Position numbers and translations under genes: made by a program. This document shows positions 43,420 through 51,280 of a DNA stretch of 64,000 nt, piece after piece; positions within the stretch are counted from its first letter, which is position 1, and each line of letters opens with the position of its first letter. The DNA is taken from assembly GCA_946221065.1 (NCBI GenBank), contig CAMIIO010000007.1, positions 1-64,000 on the forward strand, given 5' to 3'. Below the pieces are notes generated by a model that saw only the letters and a list, made by a program, of their open reading frames with translations, had not been told where the DNA came from and searched no databases. Origin of the DNA: an uncultured Rothia sp. (GTDB taxonomy: Bacteria > Actinomycetota > Actinomycetes > Actinomycetales > Micrococcaceae).

Positions 43420-44568
43420 GTGATTCCTTTTAAATCTTCCCCGCAATCCACTTTGGGCGTTGAGTGGGAGCTGGCTCTCGTTAACCGTTCAGACGGCGCG
43501 CTCGTCTCTCGCGCCGAAGAAGTACTTGAAGTAATTCAGGCAGAGAATCCGGAGTTGCTGAAACCCGGCAACGGACCGCATATTACCGGCGAGTTCTTAG
43601 ATAACACCGTAGAACTCGTAACCGACGTATGTACCACCGTAGAAGAAGCTGTTCAACAGCTAGAAGATGCCGTGAGGCGACTGCAAGCACTCACCGATTC
43701 TTTAGAGATTGATTTTTTCTCGGCAGGAACCCACCCTTTTTCCCGCTCCGCAGACCAGCCGATCGCGGCAAAAGAGCGGTATCAGAAGATGTTGGACCGC
43801 ACCCAGTACTGGGGGCGGCAGATGATGATTTACGGGGTACACGTACACACCGGTATAAACAGCAAAGAAAAAGCCCTACCCGTTCTCAACGAACTTACTA
43901 ACTACTACCCCCATTTTTTGGCGCTCTCGGCGTCCTCACCTTTTTGGGAAGGCACCGATACCGGCTACGCAAGCCAACGGGCGCTCATGTTTCAGCAGCT
44001 TCCTACCGCAGGTCTGCCGTTTACCTTCGGCTCTTGGGCAGAGTACGAGGACTTCCTCAATGACCTCATCACCACCGGCGTGATTGATGACCCCAGCGAG
44101 AACCGCTGGGACATCCGCCCGGTGGCACACTACGGCACGGTTGAATCACGAATGTGTGACGGTTTGCCCTCACTCAACGACGTTGCCGCCATTGCTGCCC
44201 TGAATCAGTGCCTGGTAGAGGCAGTATCCCGAGATTTTGAGCGCGGGAACATTACCGAACCGCTCAAACCCTGGCACGTTCAAGAGAATAAGTGGCGGGC
44301 AGCTCGCTATGGTTTAGACGCGATCATCATTCAAAATAACCGCAATGATGAACTGCTCGTTACCGAAGACATCACTCGATTACTCAATAAATTTGAGCCT
44401 ATCGCGGCTGATTTAGGGTGTTCTGCCGAATTAGCTTATGTGGAGCGCATTATTGCCGACGGCGGCTCGTCCAAGCAGCAGCGGCAGGTTGCGGCGGCGT
44501 CGAACGGGAATCTGAGCGAGGTAGTGAAATATCTGGTGGCAGAAGGCAAAAAACCGTTCGCCGTGTAG
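43420..44568 (+). CDS. ybdK: YbdK-type carboxylate-amine ligase (glutamate-cysteine ligase family 2)
   Basis: 382 residues from GTG 43420. GCS2 motifs: LGVEWELALVNRSDG (metal/ATP Glu), VTDVCTTVEEA, MIYGVHVHTGI, and ESRMCDGLPSLNDVAAIAAL with NKWRAARYGLDA. E. coli YbdK has weak glutamate-cysteine ligase activity; actinobacterial relatives include EgtA of ergothioneine synthesis. In a mycothiol producer glutathione is not expected, so the substrate is uncertain. Convergent with tsaD. Confidence 0.9.
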   Translation: MIPFKSSPQSTLGVEWELALVNRSDGALVSRAEEVLEVIQAENPELLKPGNGPHITGEFLDNTVELVTDVCTTVEEAVQQLEDAVRRLQALTDSLEIDFFSAGTHPFSRSADQPIAAKERYQKMLDRTQYWGRQMMIYGVHVHTGINSKEKALPVLNELTNYYPHFLALSASSPFWEGTDTGYASQRALMFQQLPTAGLPFTFGSWAEYEDFLNDLITTGVIDDPSENRWDIRPVAHYGTVESRMCDGLPSLNDVAAIAALNQCLVEAVSRDFERGNITEPLKPWHVQENKWRAARYGLDAIIIQNNRNDELLVTEDITRLLNKFEPIAADLGCSAELAYVERIIADGGSSKQQRQVAAASNGNLSEVVKYLVAEGKKPFAV

Positions 44569-44620
44569 CTAGCTACCCTCACGGTGTCTCGTGCCGGCGC
44601 TCAAGAATAGGCAAAGACGG

Positions 44621-45739
44621 CTAACTTCCCACCAGAATAGTGGTCACAGGTAGCGAGGAATCTGTTTCAAATTCAATGCCGGAAGGCTCTCGACCCTGAG
44701 CTACAAGCCGGGCACCCAAGGCCGCAACCATCGCCCCGTTATCGGTGCAGAGCGAGAACTTAGGGATAACAAGCGTTATCCCTGCTTCGACACAGCGTTG
44801 GGCTAGGACTTCGCGCAGGCGCGTATTTGCCGCCACACCACCGCCCAAAAGTAGAGTAGAGATGTTGTGTTCGGCACACGCTAACATGGCTTTCTTAGTA
44901 ATCACATCCACCACGGACTCCTGGAATGAGGCAGCAATATCGGCAACCGGCAGTTCCTCACCGCGTGCTTCAAAGCCTTCCACTACCCGAGCCACCGCGG
45001 TTTTAAGACCCGAGAAAGAAAAATCGTAGCGGTGTTTGCCGGGTTCTTCCGCAGTACCCATAAATTTTCGGGCAGAAAGACCGCGCGGGAAATTAAAGGC
45101 TTTCGGATTACCCTGCTGGGCGGCGCGATCAATCGCCGGACCACCCGGATAGCTGAGTCCCAGCAAGCGTGCTACCTTGTCGTAGGCTTCCCCCGCGGCG
45201 TCGTCGAGCGTGGCTCCGAGTAGTTCGACGTCGGCGGTGATGTCTCGTACGGCAAGAATTTCGGTGTGCCCCCCAGAGACAAGCAACGCACCAAGCCCGG
45301 TGCCGGGTAACTCGTCCAGCAGGTTCGCTTGAACCGAATCAATCCCAGAGTCTTCAAGGAGTCCCACACCCACATGCGCCACCAGGTGATTAATCCCAAA
45401 CAGCGGTTTACCCGTGGCAACGGCGAGCGCCTTCGCGGCGGAGACTCCCACCATGAGCGCACCGGATAGGCCGGGGCCGGCTGTGACGGCAATGGCGTCG
45501 AGATCTTCGAGTTTCACCTGCGCCTCGTCCAGGGCTGCTTGTAATGCCGGAACCATCGCGTCCAGGTGGGCGCGGGAAGCGATTTCGGGGATGACTCCGC
45601 CAAAGCGAACGTGTTCGTCCATGGAGGATGAGACGGTGTTGGTGAGCAAGGTACTCCCCCGAACAATACCGATTCCGGTTTCGTCGCAGGAAGATTCAAT
45701 GCCTAAGACCAGAGGTTCAGCAGTGGGGCGTGCGATCAT
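44621..45739 (-). CDS. tsaD: tRNA N6-threonylcarbamoyladenosine transferase TsaD
   Basis: 372 residues, ASKHA fold. LGIESSCDETGIGIV at the start, metal-binding HLVAH (about 119-123) and SGGHTEIL, and GGGVAANTRLRE near the end. It transfers threonylcarbamoyl to A37 of ANN-decoding tRNAs with TsaB and TsaE, both encoded just upstream. Its ATG overlaps the rimI stop (ATGA). Confidence 0.98.
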   Translation of the reverse strand: MIARPTAEPLVLGIESSCDETGIGIVRGSTLLTNTVSSSMDEHVRFGGVIPEIASRAHLDAMVPALQAALDEAQVKLEDLDAIAVTAGPGLSGALMVGVSAAKALAVATGKPLFGINHLVAHVGVGLLEDSGIDSVQANLLDELPGTGLGALLVSGGHTEILAVRDITADVELLGATLDDAAGEAYDKVARLLGLSYPGGPAIDRAAQQGNPKAFNFPRGLSARKFMGTAEEPGKHRYDFSFSGLKTAVARVVEGFEARGEELPVADIAASFQESVVDVITKKAMLACAEHNISTLLLGGGVAANTRLREVLAQRCVEAGITLVIPKFSLCTDNGAMVAALGARLVAQGREPSGIEFETDSSLPVTTILVGS

Positions 45740-46266
45740 CGGATTTCTTCCTTCGTAGACGGTGCAGGGGCTGGTTCAGGGTTCGGTGAGGTGTGGGTGA
45801 ATGCTTTTTCCATGATGAGGGCGTCCACGCCGTCGTTATAGTAGCCGCGGCGGATATGAATCTGCCGATAGCCGTTACGTTGATAAAGGTCTTGAGCGCG
45901 CAGGTTATCTGCTCGGACTTCCAACAAAATCCGTTCGGCACCGCGTGCGTGTACTTCAGTGTGAAGGGCGTACAACATGGCGCGCCCCCAGCCTTGGCCT
46001 TCGTACTCGGGTAGCACAGCGATGGTTTGAATATCGGCGGTATCGGCAACGCACATAGCTCCGGCATAGCCTGCAATCGTGCCTGCCTCTTCGATTACCA
46101 CGTAGGCGCGAGTAGGGTGAGTAATTTCGGCAAGAAACATCTCTAGCGGCCAGGCGTCGGCCGGGAAAAGTCGGGCTTCTGCGCGGTGTACCTGTTCGAC
46201 GTCGTGCAGGGTCATTTCTCGTAAGACGGCGGTGGAGTGGTTCAATGGCGGGAGGGTAGTGATCAC
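45736..46266 (-). CDS. rimI: RimI-like N-acetyltransferase
   Basis: About 176 residues from the likely GTG start at 46266. GNAT motif A is QTIAVLPEYEGQGWGRAMLYAL, then LLEVRADNLRAQDLYQRNGY. Known members acetylate the N-terminus of ribosomal protein S18 or other proteins. The open frame reaches to 46389, overlapping tsaB, but those residues do not resemble the family. A 12-codon frame (ATG 46304 to TAG 46266) starts in the tsaB stop (ATGA) and ends in TAGTG, sharing its last base with the rimI GTG. Confidence 0.88.
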   Translation of the reverse strand: MITTLPPLNHSTAVLREMTLHDVEQVHRAEARLFPADAWPLEMFLAEITHPTRAYVVIEEAGTIAGYAGAMCVADTADIQTIAVLPEYEGQGWGRAMLYALHTEVHARGAERILLEVRADNLRAQDLYQRNGYRQIHIRRGYYNDGVDALIMEKAFTHTSPNPEPAPAPSTKEEIR

Positions 46267-46300
46267 TATGATGACCGCAATTCTTCTGGTGATGTCTTCG

Positions 46301-46999
46301 TCATGAGGCGTGGGGTGAGGAGCTTGCTTTTTTGCGGGCAGCAGGTACTTTAGCGTCGGATTCGCGCAGGTACAGAGCGGTGGTGTCATTGCTTAGGTTC
46401 TGGATTCCGTAGCGGGCGGCGGCGCACAGCAGGGTTGCTGCATCCGGTTGGGCCTGGGAGAATCCGGAAACGGCGTTGAGCTGTTCAGAGTATATCCCGG
46501 CCCCTTTTCCATAGACGGGCAGTGCTGGGACCTCCGCGGCTGAGCCCACTATTGGCCCGGAAACCAATTGGTAGCTACTTTCAGTGAGCTCAAATTCGGC
46601 GGTGTACACCTCACGACGGCGCGCGTCGGTGGCAACGAGAAAACGTTGGTTTCCGGCGGTTCGGGCGTGGCGATGTGCTTGCTCGGCCAGCGAGGTGAGG
46701 CTCATCATTCCTAGTACCGGTTTGTTCCAGGCAAAGGCAAGGGTGCGTGCCGTCATAATGCCCGCCCGTAATCCCGTGAACGGTCCGGGGCCGGTGCCGC
46801 AGAGAACGGCGTCGATATCGGTGGCATTCCGGTTCGCTTGGTTGATGACCTTGTGTACGAAGGGGGCCATCACTTCGGCGTGTGAGCGGGTATCGTTCGT
46901 ATCAACACGGGCAAGAATCTCCGCTTGAGAAGAACCTTCGTCAATGTTTGCGAGCGCAACGGAGGCGGTGGCTGAGGAGTCAAGAGCTAGAACTAACAC
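46301..46999 (-). CDS. tsaB: tRNA threonylcarbamoyladenosine biosynthesis protein TsaB
   Basis: 232 residues. LALDSSATASVAL at the N-terminus and GTGPGPFTGLRAGIMTARTLA (about 70-90) are the family signature; TsaB is an inactive paralogue of TsaD that forms a heterodimer with it. The N-terminal half is conserved, the C-terminal 35 residues are basic and variable. Member of the tsaE-tsaB-rimI-tsaD run. Confidence 0.96.
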   Translation of the reverse strand: MLVLALDSSATASVALANIDEGSSQAEILARVDTNDTRSHAEVMAPFVHKVINQANRNATDIDAVLCGTGPGPFTGLRAGIMTARTLAFAWNKPVLGMMSLTSLAEQAHRHARTAGNQRFLVATDARRREVYTAEFELTESSYQLVSGPIVGSAAEVPALPVYGKGAGIYSEQLNAVSGFSQAQPDAATLLCAAARYGIQNLSNDTTALYLRESDAKVPAARKKASSSPHAS

Positions 47000-47021
47000 A
47001 TGAACCAGTGTAGTGCGCAGG

Positions 47022-47618
47022 TCAAATATTACTGAGTGTACAGCTTAGTTCTTCCCAGGCTTTCCCTTCCCAGCGGGGTCCCGTGGCGATAATGCGCAGG
47101 GAGCGCGGTTCGGGTGTGTTCTCTTCAGCGTTGTCGTCGAGATTTTCTTCCCACGGGTCAAAGTCTTCGGTGGCAATAAATTGCAACCCTGCCTCCATCT
47201 CTGCACCGGTCACGCGGGAAAGTTCCAGATCAAGCCGGGACTGGGCAAGGTGTTCTACTTTGTCTCTGCCCCACTCGATCACGGTAACGGAGCTGTCCAT
47301 TGAGTATTCGAGGTCAAGGTCATCAATCTCTTCGGGTGAGGAGAGTCGGTAGGCATCAACGTGTACCAAATCTGGTCCGCCGGGGCGGTTCCCATCTGGA
47401 AGGTTCGGGTGAACTCGGGAGAGCACAAAGGTTGGCGAGATCACGCCCTCGCGTACTCCTAGCCCCTCTCCTAGGCTACGTGTGAAGGTGGTTTTTCCGG
47501 CACCGAGTTCTCCGGTGAGAATGAGGAGGTCCCCGGCTTCCAATAACGGTGCCAGGTGTAGCGCAATCTGGCGGGTATGGTCGGGATCTCGTAGGTCAAG
47601 GTCTAGTTGCTGGCTCAT
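47022..47618 (-). CDS. tsaE: tRNA threonylcarbamoyladenosine biosynthesis ATPase TsaE
   Basis: 198 residues. Walker A LTGELGAGKTTFTRSLGEGL is at about residues 35-54, followed by VISPTFVLSRVH and VHVDAYRL, then VTVIEWGRDKVEHL, all typical of TsaE. The C-terminal 60 residues are an acidic extension beyond the usual 150-residue core. Its ATG overlaps the alr stop (ATGA). Confidence 0.97.
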   Translation of the reverse strand: MSQQLDLDLRDPDHTRQIALHLAPLLEAGDLLILTGELGAGKTTFTRSLGEGLGVREGVISPTFVLSRVHPNLPDGNRPGGPDLVHVDAYRLSSPEEIDDLDLEYSMDSSVTVIEWGRDKVEHLAQSRLDLELSRVTGAEMEAGLQFIATEDFDPWEENLDDNAEENTPEPRSLRIIATGPRWEGKAWEELSCTLSNI

Positions 47619-48847
47619 GCGTGCTGGCTTTCTTCTGCGGGTGTTTCGGTGTTGAGGTACACGCGATCAACGCGGGGAGAAATCCGGGTCACAATCTCAT
47701 AGTTAATCGTGCCGGCGGCTTCGGCCCATTCCTCCACCGGCGGGTTCTCTCCCGAGCCAAAGAGGACGACGGGCGCACCCAAATATCCCAGGTCAGGGTC
47801 GGTCAGTCCGGGTTCCCCCAGGTCAATCACCATCTGGTCCATAGCGATACGTCCCACCACGCGGTAGGTCTTTGCCGGCGCTCCAGCCGGGTACACTCGT
47901 ACCGGTCCGCCGCTGGCAGTGCGTGGCACGCCATCGGCATAGCCTACCGGCACTAACGCAAGGGTGGTGGGTCGATCGGTGCGGTAGTTGAGTCCGTAAG
48001 AGACTCCTTGCCCGGCGGGTACTTCTTTGACCGAGTTAATAAAGGTTTGCACTGTCATCACCGGGGTCAGTCCTAGCTCCTTGGCGGTTGTGCCGGGCAG
48101 TGGGGATAGTCCATAGAGTCCTAGCCCCACACGCGAGGCGTTACCTAGGAGGTGTTCGGGGGCGGTAGGACGATGAGCAGTTAGGGTAGCCGGGGTATTT
48201 GCCAGGTGGATGAGCTCCGGGTTTAGTCCCGCAGCATGTGCCTGAGTCACGGCGTCTTCAAAGACCCGTACTTGCTCGGCGGTTTCGGGGCGTTCTGGTT
48301 CATCTGCCACGGCAAGGTGAGAGAAAATCCCGCGCACCTTCACCGAGCCCTCGGCTTCCAACTCGGCCGAACGTTGCACCAGTGTCTCCCACTGTTCAGC
48401 GGTGCTGCCATTGCGCCCCAGCCCGGTATCGATCTTGAGGTGAATAGTTGCCGTGCTCCCACGTTTTTGCGCAATCTGGGCAATCTGTTCCAGTTCCCAG
48501 CCGGAGACTCCTAGCTCTATAGAGTTCTCAAGAGCCGCGGCGAAATCCGTGGTGATTGTGTGCATCCAGGCAAGGATCGGAGCAGTAATCCCTGCCTCAC
48601 GCAGCTGTAGGGCTTCTCGCACGTGAGCTACTCCTAGCATGTCGGCCCCAGCTTCAAGCGCGGCACGAGCCACCTGCACATCGCCGTGACCATAAGCATC
48701 TGCCTTGACTACCGCAATCAGGCTGCGCTCACCAATCAGTTTCTTGAGCTGGCGTACATTACTGCGTACCGCGGCACAGTCAATAACTGCCATTCGCTCT
48801 GGGGCTCCGGGGAAGACTTGTGGCTGGAAAGTGGACGCTACTGCCAT
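47615..48847 (-). CDS. alr: Alanine racemase
   Basis: 410 residues. The PLP lysine is K48 in AVVKADAYGHG. The second catalytic residue, tyrosine, is in VSYGLNYRTDRPT, and RVGLGLYGLSPL lies between them. It makes D-alanine for peptidoglycan. First gene of the alr-tsaE-tsaB-rimI-tsaD operon, whose genes all overlap or lie within 35 bases. Divergent from mshA; an eight-pair palindrome (CGCTCAGA-GAA-TCTGAGCG) lies in the gap near 48905-48923. Confidence 0.97.
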   Translation of the reverse strand: MAVASTFQPQVFPGAPERMAVIDCAAVRSNVRQLKKLIGERSLIAVVKADAYGHGDVQVARAALEAGADMLGVAHVREALQLREAGITAPILAWMHTITTDFAAALENSIELGVSGWELEQIAQIAQKRGSTATIHLKIDTGLGRNGSTAEQWETLVQRSAELEAEGSVKVRGIFSHLAVADEPERPETAEQVRVFEDAVTQAHAAGLNPELIHLANTPATLTAHRPTAPEHLLGNASRVGLGLYGLSPLPGTTAKELGLTPVMTVQTFINSVKEVPAGQGVSYGLNYRTDRPTTLALVPVGYADGVPRTASGGPVRVYPAGAPAKTYRVVGRIAMDQMVIDLGEPGLTDPDLGYLGAPVVLFGSGENPPVEEWAEAAGTINYEIVTRISPRVDRVYLNTETPAEESQHA

Positions 48848-48965
48848 GTGTATCTGCTCCTCATGTGTTGTTAGTCAAAATCTTACTCGCCCTGTCCGCC
48901 CGTTCGCTCAGAGAATCTGAGCGCGTGCATGACTTTGCTCTTCACGCACCGTAAAGTACTAAGAT

Positions 48966-50210
48966 GTGAGCGAAACAGAGTACCCCCATAGTGCCTCAGA
49001 GCAACTACATCTCCACATCATTTCTATGCACACTTCCCCGCTCGATCAGCCGGGCACGGGTGACGCCGGCGGGATGAACGTGTATATTGAACGAACCCTG
49101 AGGGCGCTTCTCTTGGCTTATCCGCAGCTCTCGGTTGAGGTATTTACCCTCAATCAGTCCGCTCATCCACGGCAGGTTCACCCCCTGTCCGAGCGTGCCT
49201 CGGTACATTTTGTGGATATTCCCGCTGCTCGCTTGGCGTCTAAGTCTGAACTACCCCAGTACATTTCCGAGTTCTCCCGGCAGGTTCAAGCAATAGCACG
49301 GCGCACACCGGATATTATTCACGCCCACTATTGGCTTTCTGGGATGGTAGCTCTAGAGTACGCTCAGCAAACACCTATTGTGCAAACCATGCACACGACC
49401 GCCGCTACTAAAGATTTGCGGGCGCAACCGGGTGAATCGTTAGAGCCAGCAATTCGCTACGAGGGCGAGCGGAAATTAGTGCAGCAGGTGCAGGCTCTGG
49501 TGGTCAACACCGATATTGAGCGGCAGCAAATGGTGGAATTTTATAACGCAGATCCCACCAAAATTTCGGTAATAGAACCGGGTGTTGATATTGGAATCTT
49601 CAAACCCTGCGTGAACGAAACCGCTGAGAATAAGGAATCGGCTCATCGCGCGCGCGTAGTATTTGCCGGTAGGCCTCAGCCACTCAAGGGACCTCATCTA
49701 CTGGTAGAAGCATTGGCTCTCTTGCCCAGAGATCTAGAGGTGTACCTTGATATAGTGGGTCGTTCCGGCACAGATTACGAGCAAGGGCTCATCTCCCGCG
49801 CTAAAGAACTGGGGCTAGAAGCGAGGGTTCGTTCGTTACCTTCACAGCCTCCCCGCGAGCTTGCTCGCACTTTCCGTGCCGCCGACGTCGTAACGTGTCC
49901 CTCCTCATCCGAAACTTTTGGGCTCGTGGCCCTGGAGGCGCAGGCGTGCGGTACGCCGGTACTGGCAACTCGGGCAGACGGGCTGATTTCTGCCGTCGAT
50001 GACGGGTGCACCGGACTGCTCGTTAGTCCACGCACCCCAGCTGCCTGGGCACTAGCCATCGAAGCTCTGGTGCGCAACCCCGAACGTCGCCAGCTCCTTG
50101 GACACCGGGGGGCACTACGGGCCAGCACAAAAACCTGGAATCGTACCGCCGAATATTTAATGTCTCTGTACCAAAAAATTTCAGACCACCCTGCATCTAC
50201 AACGCCGTAA
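48966..50210 (+). CDS. mshA: D-inositol-3-phosphate glycosyltransferase (mycothiol synthesis)
   Basis: 414 residues from GTG 48966. GT-B fold, family GT4. The N-terminal ISMHTSPLDQPGTGDAGGMN is the MshA signature that binds UDP-GlcNAc and inositol phosphate. HAHYWLSGMVALEY, VIEPGVDIGIFKP, and the EX7E region SETFGLVALEAQACGTPVLAT complete the pattern. It makes GlcNAc-inositol phosphate, the first step of mycothiol. The next gene starts 10 bases after it. Confidence 0.95.
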   Translation: MSETEYPHSASEQLHLHIISMHTSPLDQPGTGDAGGMNVYIERTLRALLLAYPQLSVEVFTLNQSAHPRQVHPLSERASVHFVDIPAARLASKSELPQYISEFSRQVQAIARRTPDIIHAHYWLSGMVALEYAQQTPIVQTMHTTAATKDLRAQPGESLEPAIRYEGERKLVQQVQALVVNTDIERQQMVEFYNADPTKISVIEPGVDIGIFKPCVNETAENKESAHRARVVFAGRPQPLKGPHLLVEALALLPRDLEVYLDIVGRSGTDYEQGLISRAKELGLEARVRSLPSQPPRELARTFRAADVVTCPSSSETFGLVALEAQACGTPVLATRADGLISAVDDGCTGLLVSPRTPAAWALAIEALVRNPERRQLLGHRGALRASTKTWNRTAEYLMSLYQKISDHPASTTP

Positions 50211-50220
50211 AGGAAACACC

Positions 50221-51003
50221 GTGAAACTTCAAAAATTTACCCTCACCGATCAAGAATTTGCGCACTACCTTAACGAATCACGCATTACCGGCGATATTGC
50301 CACCGCCAGAGAAAACAACATTAGCCATATGCACGGCTTTGTTGAGGGCAACGAGCACCTAGAATTTGGGGTGAGGTGGACGCGTGACTGGACGTATGAG
50401 GATATTTTTGAACTTATGGCTCGGCGCGTGGGCACTAACGCAGATCCCGCTTTCCTTGAAGGCCAAGATTCTATTAGTGCCGAAAAATGCATTGAAGCGC
50501 TCTACGAATACGCCAAAATTTTTGGTAAAGCAGTTCGAGAGAAAAAGAAAATTCTCTTTGGGACAGGACACCCTGCGGGGCTTTTCCCCATCTATTGTGA
50601 GCTGGCACGAGCCGCGGAAGATGCCGGGGCGGAGGTTCTCGGCATAGCTGAGGGAGATCTCTTTCTTGACGGTGATATCCGTCAGATTCTGCATGTAGTG
50701 ATGTTCGAGCAATACGGCAACCTTCAGCACACCCACTTCCCCGGCCCCATGCGTTTAGCGCTAAATCAGCTTCACGAGCGCGGTATAACCCCCGATTTGG
50801 TGGTTGCCGATCACGGTATGGCAGGTGCGGCAGCGTCTTTGGGGATTCCTACCATTGGCATTGCTGATTGTAATGATCCTGGTCTTTTTGTTTCGGCAGA
50901 GCAGGAGCAGATTTTGGTAGCTGTGCCGATGGACGATAATGTTACTCCACATCTTTACCAGCCGGTAACAGAATTTATTCTTACTGAGGCCGGGCTACTT
51001 TAA
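50221..51003 (+). CDS. Conserved actinobacterial protein linked to mshA; candidate phosphatase
   Basis: 260 residues from GTG 50221, which has AAAGGAA upstream. Conserved-looking motifs: LFGTGHPAGLFPIY (about 116-129), DLVVADHGMAGAAASLGIPT (about 192-211), GIADCNDPG and PMDDNVTPHLY. I know no solved relative; actinobacterial proteins of this kind are, from memory, often labelled phosphatase. It follows mshA by 10 bases, so the two are almost certainly co-transcribed. MshA product must be dephosphorylated by an enzyme (MshA2) that to my knowledge has no assigned gene, so this is a candidate by position only. Confidence 0.75.
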   Translation: MKLQKFTLTDQEFAHYLNESRITGDIATARENNISHMHGFVEGNEHLEFGVRWTRDWTYEDIFELMARRVGTNADPAFLEGQDSISAEKCIEALYEYAKIFGKAVREKKKILFGTGHPAGLFPIYCELARAAEDAGAEVLGIAEGDLFLDGDIRQILHVVMFEQYGNLQHTHFPGPMRLALNQLHERGITPDLVVADHGMAGAAASLGIPTIGIADCNDPGLFVSAEQEQILVAVPMDDNVTPHLYQPVTEFILTEAGLL

Positions 51004-51280
51004 TTGTAATTTTTAGATTCTTCACCGACGCCTGAGTGCCCATAAAAGATACCATCACTTTATCCATGTTAGAACGTTTATCCTAGTGGAAACATGTTTT
51101 TCCTTCCTTTTTTATGAAAAAATGGGCGTGGATACCAGCCGATGATAACGCTTCATCTATTATGTGCATTACTGTATTAATAATGGTAAGAGATTACCAT
51201 GGAATAATTGAAGGCCTAGGGGCTTTTCTGACCAACACCAGAAATGTGGCTTCATCAAAAAATTCAAGGGGAAATACTCG
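51004..51280. other. AT-rich leader region of the sugar-transferase gene
   Basis: About 277 bases without a supported gene. An 85-codon frame at 51114-51371 overlaps the next gene and has no resemblance to a family. AT-rich blocks (51075-51125) suggest a promoter far upstream of the GTG start, giving a leader of 150 bases or more. No riboswitch fold was recognised. Confidence 0.35.
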
